This document shows positions 57,201 to 64,000 of a stretch of DNA of 64,000 bases, in pieces. Under the pieces are notes generated by a model, which ran no database searches, was not told the DNA's origin, and worked only from the letters and a program-made list of their open reading frames with translations. This DNA comes from Sorghum bicolor (taxonomy: Eukaryota; Streptophyta; Magnoliopsida; Poales; Poaceae). Position 1 is the first letter of the stretch; every line of letters begins with the position of its first letter. Location of the stretch: NCBI RefSeq assembly GCF_000003195.3, contig NC_012878.2, positions 16,584,946 to 16,648,945 of the forward strand, written 5' to 3'. Position numbers and translations under genes: made by a program.

Positions 57201-60200
57201 TCACATATTCAGTAGAGCTTGGATAGTAGATATGGCGCGCAGACGGATCTGGTTGGCCTCTCCTATCTCTCGCATGTCTTCATCGGCATAACCCTCTATC
57301 AGCTTGAGCTTCTTTTTCATCTACAGTGCTTTGCGAGCTTGAATATTTCTTTCTTGCTGAAGAGTTTTAAGCACTTCAGGGAGCTGGCTTTCTTCTTGCT
57401 GAGATTGAGTCATGGCCTCTTCTACTTATTTGAGCTCAGCTAGTAGGGCTTCTCTTCTTGCCGATAGATCGGAAATCTAACGCTTTAGCTCATCCCCTGA
57501 GGACTGCAGAATGCCGATGCTTTTGTATTTTTCATCAGCGGCGCGCTTTACTTGCATCACTTCTTCTATGAGCGGGGCGTGAGTAGCTTTATCGGCAAGA
57601 CGTTGAGTGACCTTTTGATATTGGAGCTGGTAGCTTTCTAAGTGCGCAGCTTGGAAGAGGACTTCTTCTGCATCGGCTAGGATCTAACCACGAAGAGTCT
57701 TGAATAAAGCCTTGGCTAGATCGGAATCGTCTACTAGCTGGGCTGTATCTTGATGCAGCAGAGCCAACAAGTCTTCTAGCTTAGATTTAATCTCTGCCGA
57801 TGAGATTCCCACCGCCTGAGAAGAGCTTGCTTCTTCACCTTCATCATCGGAGATGTCGATGGCAAAGGAGAACAGACTGTCTGGAGAGTCTTGTTCCTGA
57901 AAATGGAAAAGGATAAGTTGCCCGTCGATCAAGTGTTAATGATATAAAGGCTAAGAGATCAAGTAACTTACTTACTTCAGAAGGATTTCCTACCTTTGGC
58001 GTGGGGATGCAGCCGGTACTATGCGTTGATCGGCTGGAGTTGCCGATGGAACAACTTCAACTAAGAAATCACAAGGGTGATTATGATTTACAAAATAAGA
58101 TTCATCAGTGATAATTCTATAATCAATACTTTACCTTGAGGAGGTATGGTGGTCGTTTGTTCTGGAGGGACGACCGATGATGTGCCCAGATCAGTCGGAT
58201 TGGCAACCTGTTCAGAGATATCGGCTGGTGCTTCTTGCTGCTGGGGTGCTTGTCGGGGAGGAGAAGGTACTCCTTTTGTCTGAGCTTTCGGTGAAGAAGG
58301 GATGATTCTACATGGATTGGTGATACTGGCCGAGGAGGAAAAGATGGTGCTGTCCTCTGGCGCTTTGGTTGCGACTTGGTGCTTTTGGGGCCTTTTCTCT
58401 TAGCTTGACTAGGCTGCGGGGCATCAGCGCTTTATGCTTGGGCCATTCCGGTCTTAGCCGATTTGCCAGTTTTCTATTGCAACAACCAAAAATTTCATGA
58501 GTGAAAGCATAAAAGAATACTGATGAAATTTTGCTGAAAAATAAAGTTACGATGAAGTTCCCGTTGCGGCTGATGTACCCTGAAAAGATGATAAGTATAA
58601 GATGAAATCGGTGCAAGCAAAGGAAATTAAGGAGTTTTACCCTGAAAGCCTGTGCTAGCATAGCAGCGGCTACTTATGGGGATAATTTTGACCGTTTGGT
58701 GGTCGTCTTCTTGAAACACACGTTGCGGTGTGTCAGAGCCGCTAGACTTGGCGCGTGATGACCGATCAAAGAGATTGGGCCTGATTGGAGAAGATCGATC
58801 GGCTTCCCACTCCTACTGACTGTTGGTGCTGGGTTGTCGACCTGTTGAAGTAAACAAGAGAACAAGTAAGTTGCCGATAGGGTTAGAAATAACAGGAGGA
58901 TCAAAGTATTGGTAAAAAACTGACAATGTCATCGGGGACTTTATAATCAGGGTCGATCATGCCACGGTATGTGTGGGCCGACACGCTGAAAAGGTGCTCC
59001 TTCCATTCTTCCCACCACTGTTTGTACAGTTGAGTAATAAAAAGAGCCGGCAACCATGCCGATAGATCGATGTCTATCGTATCGACATTTGGTTCAAGCT
59101 GAGCTATCCTTATCCATTCCAGCCCACTGGTTATGATCTCCCTTGGCTTCACCACATCGGCATAACGGAGTCTGATCAGCAGTTAAACAAAAGCTAGTTG
59201 ACGGGCTAGTGCCGATGCGTTGTAAAAATCATAAGTGGGACTAGTGTTTTTCCCACCACCAAAGGTGTTCACTGGGATGGCTCTCGGAGTGATGATTGCC
59301 ATCATTAAATCATTGTCCTTATTGAGAGCATTGTCGAAAGGATGGAAGATGAGTGGGAATCTGGTTTCTGGATCTTCGTAAAACATCCATGCTTGTTGTT
59401 CCTTGGTAAGGCCATCATACAAGGTCTAGAAGAATTGGCAGATTTGGTTTTCGTTGCAGCCAGTGCCGGGCAGAACTATAGCAGCCTCACCATAATGGAG
59501 GGGCGGGCGAGTTGCCGATTCATCATCAGCTAGTTCATAAGCTTCGGCAATATCGTTGGGGAATCGATGTGCAAAGAGATCGAACCGAAGGCGTTTGTGC
59601 ATATGAACATTAAGCCACATGTTGATAAACCACCAAGGGCCTCCTAGGTTGCCGATGGTTTCACCTAACAGAAGCTTCTTAGTCACTTTGTGGAGGAGGT
59701 GATAGGCAGAACCTAACAAGTATCGGCCAAGGGGAAATCGGCCGCCATCGGCTAGGTTTTCTGCTACCGATAAGTAGACAGAGGTTGGTCCTACAGATCG
59801 GCCACAGAAGACGAACTTGTCTAGCCACATGTTCAGAAAAGTGGCGTGTTCCCTTTGCCCAACTGGTCATGTCCTCTAGTACTTTTGGATATATCCTGAC
59901 CAACCGCCGATGTTGCGGGTTTCTACCTTGCGTTCAGCTTTACGGTCGTATAGATGGCCGTCATCGGCAGATGCAATATCTAAGCCACTAAGCATAAGCA
60001 CATCGGCAAGAGTGGGAGAAGCCAGGCCATGACCGAACAGGAAAGCATTGAGAGTATCTGACCAGAAGTATGAAGCAGCTATCAGTAGTGACTCATTTCT
60101 ATCCATCTCGGTAATGGATAGCCTGATACACTGATCTAGTTTGCATTCACCCCATTGTACTTCGTTCGAATTGCTGACTCTCAAGAACCAGTCCTTCCAT

Positions 60201-60521
60201 CCCTTGGTGGAACTTGGCCAGGATCGAAAGGTATCTTTCCACAGATCTATTGAAAAATTTTCGGCCCTAAAGGGGATTCTATTGGTTTCTGCATTGATCA
60301 AATAAGTGGGGTCTGGGTCACCCAATGGACCGAGGCATTGAAGGTGAGGTTGCTCGGTGGGGATGACAATTTTTTCGCTCAACTCCTAAAAGGTTTGGAG
60401 ATTGGAAGAACAGAGAAAGAAAGAAATTGCTAGTAAATAAACTTGCAAAAAGGTAAAAGCACGGTAGAGAGAGGAAAGATGGGAATAGATTATCGTCAGG
60501 GACGATGAAGTTGACGGTCAT
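57201..60521 (-). pseudogene. Plant-mobile-domain-like antisense gene of family C, right copy
   Basis: Minus strand. Exon 1 60521-60495 (MTVNFIVPD; the donor reads GA in place of GT), exon 2 60385-58925 in one phase with four in-frame stops, intron GTCAGT...TTCAACAG, then several short exons (around 58846-58674, ~58580, ~58470-58140) and a coiled-coil end (57932-57201; SSAEIKSKLEDLLALLH). It ends ~155 bp from the end of pol, tail to tail. The exon 2 product matches the left copy along its length. Exon limits after the third are my reading of splice signals and are uncertain. Confidence 0.75.
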
Positions 60522-61064
60522 TTCTTCCCGGAGAAGAAGAAGATCGGAGGCTTGAGGAACTGTTGGAGAAAACCTTTGTTGGAGTTCTCGGGCTCTTCAA
60601 CAATGCCGTCGCCAGAAGAGATGGGTTTGTGGGATGCAGAATGACAAGGTGGAGAAGGAGTGATGAGGAAGGAAGTATTTATAGGATAAAGTGAGTAGGG
60701 GCATTTCTGACTTATCTCTTTGCCGTATCCGTAAAACTTGAGGGTGTTTAGGTGGATATGGTAATTGTTCGCACGGTAATCAAGGGATTGTGCAGGTGAT
60801 TTGACAGCAAGCGGTCATGATTTTGGGAGATATTTTACTATGCAGGATCTCCTGGTCGGCTCATCGGTAGTCCACTCTAATGGAAAACTTGCCGATGAAC
60901 GGGTGTTTAGGAGATTCGGTTCGAGAAGTTGAGGGATTTGAGGTGCATGCTAGAGACCCAGACTAAGGTTGTTTGGATTTGATAATTAATTGCTGTCAGA
61001 AGAGAGTAACTACGGAAAGGCATCATTACTGGAGAGAATTTTGGAGCATTAATGATTTTATACT
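60522..61064 (-). promoter_or_regulatory. Leader and TATA box of the family C antisense gene
   Basis: TATAAATA on the minus strand at 60683-60676, ~155 bp before the ATG at 60521. The rest of the stretch up to the polypurine tract has no gene. Confidence 0.55.
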
Positions 61065-61082
61065 CCAAAATTGGGGGGCATG
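61065..61082 (+). other. Polypurine tract of family C, right copy
   Basis: CCAAAATTGGGGGGCATG directly before the LTR start TGTTGATA; the mirror of 51977-51993. Confidence 0.75.
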
Positions 61083-61688
61083 TGTTGATACCGTTTTTTG
61101 ACACGTATCCAGACAGATAGTAGAACCTGGATCGGTAGGTGAAAAAGTAATGACTGGTTGACAGAGGAGTAATCTTTCCCTGGTACGAAATTTAGTGCAT
61201 NNNNNNNNNNNNNNNNNNNNNNNNNNNNNNNNNNNNNNNNNNNNNNNNNNNNNNNNNNNNNNNNNNNNNNNNNNNNNNNNNNNNNNNNNNNNNNNNNNNN
61301 NNNNNNNNNNNNNNNNNNNNNACCCAGCTCTCACTGTAACTCTTTAAACAGAGTATAAATATGGACTTGTAGCGATGTAAGAATATCACAATAAATCAAA
61401 CACAAGTTTTTACATCTATTCCAGGATCTACTTTTTCGACGACTTCGTCAACTTGCATATTTTCTCTTTTACTTACGAGTTCTTAGGAATTCATCGAGTC
61501 AACCTCGGTGAGTTCTCAAGTTCCGCGTGAATACCTCTTGGCCGTGGCATCCGGGCGTATCGCTGTTGTCGGGACCAAAGTATTCGAGTTATCACCTTTG
61601 TCGGTTGTAAGGTCAAATCGGCTGGCACGCCTTAACATTGAATCGGGTATTAGCCTGTTGTGTTTGCAGATTCACTTTTGCATCAACA
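61083..61688 (+). repeat. Family C 3' LTR, right copy, with gap
   Basis: TGTTGATACCG...TTTGCATCAACA. TATAAATA at 61354-61361. It contains 121 N (61201-61321). Ends at 61688 within a transposase gene. Confidence 0.88.
61201..61321. other. Assembly gap inside an LTR, 121 N
   Basis: A run of 121 N in U3 of the LTR. The left copy has ~700 bp where this has 606 including N, so the true length of the gap is uncertain. Confidence 0.99.
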
Positions 61689-62205
61689 GGTACCCAGGTT
61701 TTTTTGCCCCTCTTCAGCGGTGGGATATAGCGATTTCCTATGGTCCTCTAGCATGTGCTCAAACTTGGCTTTCTCTTTTTCACTTTCACATTCTCTTTGT
61801 GCATCACGGATGACATCACCAAAAGCATTCATTGCCCCGATCATGTTATGCCGCTACCTCTTCTTCATTATCTCCCCCCATTGCAACATCATTGAAGCCA
61901 CCATACTGAGCAATAATGTTGGCGTGGTCCAATTCTTCTTCTTCTTCTTCACCTTCATCGATTATAATCCCGCTTTCTCCATGCTTGGTCCAACAAATAT
62001 AGTTTGGTACGAAACTAGTCTTTAATAAGTGCGAATGAAGAGTTCTTGAGTTAGAATATTCCATCAAATTCTTGCACACGGCACATGGACAACACATGAA
62101 ACCGTCCCTCTTGTTTGTCTCGGCCACACTTAAGAAATAGTGCACGCCATTAATGAACTCTTCGGAGCGCCGATCGGCATTATACATCCAATTACGTGTT
62201 ACCAT
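61689..62205 (-). pseudogene. CACTA transposase, N-terminal part (Transpos_assoc domain)
   Basis: Minus strand from ATG 62205 (MVTRNWMYNADRRSEEFINGV), preceded by a GCAG that could be a splice acceptor. WMYN, the FINGV helix and the CCPCAVCKN metal-binding motif are those of the transposase-associated domain (PF13963). An acidic run (EEEEEELDHA) follows. The frame stops at 61846, but a neighbouring phase carries the expected next part (MIGAMNAFGDVIRDAQRECE to RKSLYPTAEEG), so there is a frameshift near 61850. Cut at 61689 by the LTR; the catalytic core is missing. Confidence 0.85.
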
Positions 62206-62300
62206 CTGCACTAAATATAACATATATATTATGAAAACCATGCACACATATAGTTTCTCATCTTATTGCATAACATGTCTAACACACATAGTTGATTAAT

Positions 62301-62822
62301 TCAAGCAAGCTTGGCTACCACAAATACAATTGCAACTAGCACTAAAAAAACCAAAACTAAAATGCACTTAAGCAACATAATTAGTTCGTGTCTGATCCCA
62401 ACTATAATAGATAGATCATTCGCTTGATCAACATCATTGAACTCCTTTCGCTGGCTCACTGCCTCATCACCTTCAGCCTCAACCACCCGTGCAAAATACT
62501 TCTTGATGAGTTGAATGTATTCTTCCTTCTAGTACCAACCTGTACATCCGTCGGTACCATCCCACTGAAATTAAAAGAGAGAATCAAAAGTTTAATTAAT
62601 ATCATTAAAAAAATAAGCACATATATAAGCAAATGTCTAGAAATAACTCACAGTACGATCCGGACACTTGTAGAATATACGACCCTTGTTTACTCCCTCT
62701 TTCGTCACTTTGTACTCCATCACAATCTTCTGCCCACACTTGCCACAAGTAATGAGAGGGAGTTCTGGCCGGTATCGCTTTTAAACCCGTTGAGAGACCG
62801 AAGACCCGGTCACGGTTGCCAT
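62301..62822 (-). pseudogene. GRF-type zinc-finger gene of the CACTA element
   Basis: Minus strand, two exons: 62822-62652 (MATVTGSSVSQRV) and 62564-62301, joined by a GTGAGT...TTTCAG intron. Motif CGKCGQ ... NKGRIFYKCPDRT ... WDGTDGC fits a GRF zinc finger (PF06839). It ends in a hydrophobic helix (LLKCILVLVFLVLVAIVFVV), a likely membrane anchor. Two in-frame stops: TAA after QRV and TAG after TGWY. Genes of this kind sit beside the transposase in grass CACTA elements; their role is unknown. Confidence 0.75.
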
Positions 62823-63396
62823 CTACTATCCATACTCAATTTTTAAACTACTATAAATTCGACATTTACTAGTAAACATGTATGATTAAAGAAGAACCTA
62901 ATAATATCCTTTATTTGTCTAGTTACTTCAACAGATCTTTTATATTATACAATGGACATTATGTAGTAATAAAAACTTATCAAGTGATATTAACAAACCA
63001 ATTAATTTGAACTATCCTACTTTCTAAGATCATAAAAAGATACTATAATTCATTCTTGCAAACTACATTAATCTACTAGGTCAACCATGAAATATGATAT
63101 ATATATGGATACTAATTCAAGTAAATGATTCAAAATAACAAAGTGGATTTGAGCTAAAAATAATGGGAAAATCACAAGCCAAACACAACATGACAATGAC
63201 AAGAAAGGATGCAGTTAGTCACCTCCAAGCACAAAGATACGATGATGGAGTCGAAAAAGATCAACGATGGGCGTCGAAGATGAAGAACAAAGGAAGACCA
63301 AGCAAAAACAACAAAATGGAAGCTCTAAGAACAACAATGGTGCTCTTGGTTTCGAATGGACAGAGGGGAGGAGGTAGCTGGCCTATAAACTAGACC
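62823..63396 (-). mobile_element. CACTA 5' internal region without a clear gene
   Basis: AT-rich DNA upstream of the zinc-finger gene. A 76-codon plus-strand frame at 63163-63393 has no domain and runs against the element. Confidence 0.5.
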
Positions 63397-63634
63397 TTTA
63401 GCACCGGTTCGTGTTACAAACCGGTAATAAAGGCTTTGCCTCGGCCCATGGCACTGGCCGGTGCTAAAGGGGACCCTTTAGCACCGGTTGGTAACACTAA
63501 CCGGTGCTAAAGGGTCCCTGCCCTGACAGCACCTGTCAGTAGCCGTTGGGTAGGACCCTTTAGCACCGGGTCGCAAAAAGGCCGAAGTTTTTGGCAATTT
63601 TAGGCATCAACCAATGCCTCATTCTGTAGTAGTA
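63397..63634 (-). repeat. CACTA subterminal repeats and terminal inverted repeat
   Basis: Inverted and direct copies of CCCTTTAGCACCGGTT / AACCGGTGCTAAAGGG at about 63402, 63465, 63475, 63500 and 63555, the usual transposase-binding region of grass CACTA elements. The terminus at 63622-63634 reads TTCTGTAGTAGTA. Confidence 0.88.
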
Positions 63635-63643
63635 CTTCTTGGC

Positions 63644-63762
63644 TGCTGGTGAGGCCCCAATCCTCCATCGGAAGTGTCTGCTGGAGAGGCACCAATCCTC
63701 CATCGGAAGTGATTGCTGGAGAGGCCCAATCCTCCATCCGAAGTGGCTGGTCGAGAGGCCCT
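63644..63762. repeat. Minisatellite, ~35 bp x 3.4
   Basis: Copies of GCTGGWGAGGCMCCAATCCT plus CCATCGGAAGTGNNT in a row, just outside the CACTA end. The unit is not a multiple of three, so a coding repeat is unlikely. Confidence 0.8.
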
Positions 63763-64000
63763 AAACATCCACGCCGGGAAGCTGCCTCAGGTATTTGCTG
63801 CCTTCTGGGAAGTTGCCTACTCGTCTGTACATCCCCATTAGACTAGCAGAGACAGGCCATGTTTTTGTTAATATCAGTTTTACACAATACATACTTGGTT
63901 CTTTTTTTTTGAAACGAAACATACTTGGTTCTTTGATGCCCACTGCAACTATTACCACGTCGAACAATTGTTTATTTTCCTTTATGTTCGCTTTTGGTAG
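63763..64000. other. Right edge, no gene recognised
   Basis: No supported gene. It contains a 16-bp direct repeat ACATACTTGGTTCTTT at 63889-63904 and 63919-63934 around TTTTTTGAAACGAA, which looks like a tiny A-tailed insertion (minus strand). Confidence 0.5.

Larger units (their letters stand above)
53891..61688 (+). mobile_element. Family C Tat-type element, right copy, 5' end missing
   Basis: Reads rightward: pol from just before RT (53891-57046), a ~155-bp spacer, an antisense gene on the minus strand (57201-60521), polypurine tract (61065-61082) and 3' LTR (61083-61688). Gag, protease, primer site and 5' LTR are absent. The LTR lies in a CACTA transposase gene at 61689. Confidence 0.87.
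61689..63634 (-). mobile_element. CACTA (En/Spm) transposon, 5' part only
   Basis: The right end reads ...TTCTGTAGTAGTA on the plus strand, the reverse of CACTACTACAGAA with its first base changed. Inside are subterminal repeats, a GRF zinc-finger gene and the start of a TNP2-type transposase, all leftward. At 61689 a family C LTR cuts it, and the other terminus is not in the window. Confidence 0.85.

Noticed and set aside
51276..61688. A palindromic element made by strand switching
   Set aside because: The arms are only ~70-75% alike in the parts compared, so they come from two different copies and not one recent inverted duplication.
63649..63967. Host exon (a PPR-like reading of minus-strand text near 63800)
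   Set aside because: Too short and without a clear motif or splice signals.

Overview
The window looks like intergenic, repeat-packed DNA from a grass (Poaceae) chromosome. The signs are Athila-type Ty3/gypsy elements primed by tRNA-Asp, Tat-type Ty3/gypsy elements with antisense extra genes, a CACTA transposon with the grass-typical TTTAGCACCGG subterminal repeats, and a long satellite array. A panicoid grass is possible, but the sequence alone does not prove it. I found no ordinary host gene, tRNA, rRNA or CRISPR array. Almost every long reading frame belongs to a mobile element, and most carry in-frame stops.

Layout. 1-1025 is a near-perfect second copy of 5089-6114 beside a 100-N gap, probably an assembly duplicate. 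1126-15460 is one nest: a Tat-type element (gag 13007-15102) holds an Athila-like element B1 (LTR 11778-13006). B1 in turn holds a lone LTR (11126-11608) and element 1 (2228-10435). 15461-21115 is a satellite built of ~678-bp units, each made of four diverged ~170-bp monomers. 21282-51275 is a four-layer nest: element 3 (plus strand) > element 5 (Tat type, minus) > element 4 (Athila type, minus) > element 2 (minus). 51276-61688 holds two Tat-type fragments of one family head to head, fused at ~53891. 61689-63634 is the 5' part of a CACTA transposon, cut off by the second fragment. The last 370 bp hold a short minisatellite and a tiny retroposon tail.

How the parts relate. Elements 1, 2 and 3 are one family (A) that encodes only Gag and protease and never reverse transcriptase, RNase H or integrase. 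Element 4 (family B) has the missing pol genes, shares the tRNA-Asp primer site (seen in B1) and parts of the LTR, and is a plausible type of helper. Family A's polyprotein holds two retropepsin-like domains in tandem. The two Tat families carry unrelated-looking antisense genes (Transposase_28-like in element 5, plant-mobile-domain-like in family C), each with introns and its own TATA box. Each of these two families is also filled with a private short DNA word: CTCGAG in element 5 and GCCGAT/ATCGGC in family C. This pairing of a private antisense gene with a private dispersed motif is the most interesting candidate for an undescribed system here.

Nesting is well supported. For elements 1, 2 and 4 the 5-bp flanks match exactly or with one change, and the interrupted reading frame continues in register across the insertion. 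Decay is almost entirely by stop codons, with few frameshifts.
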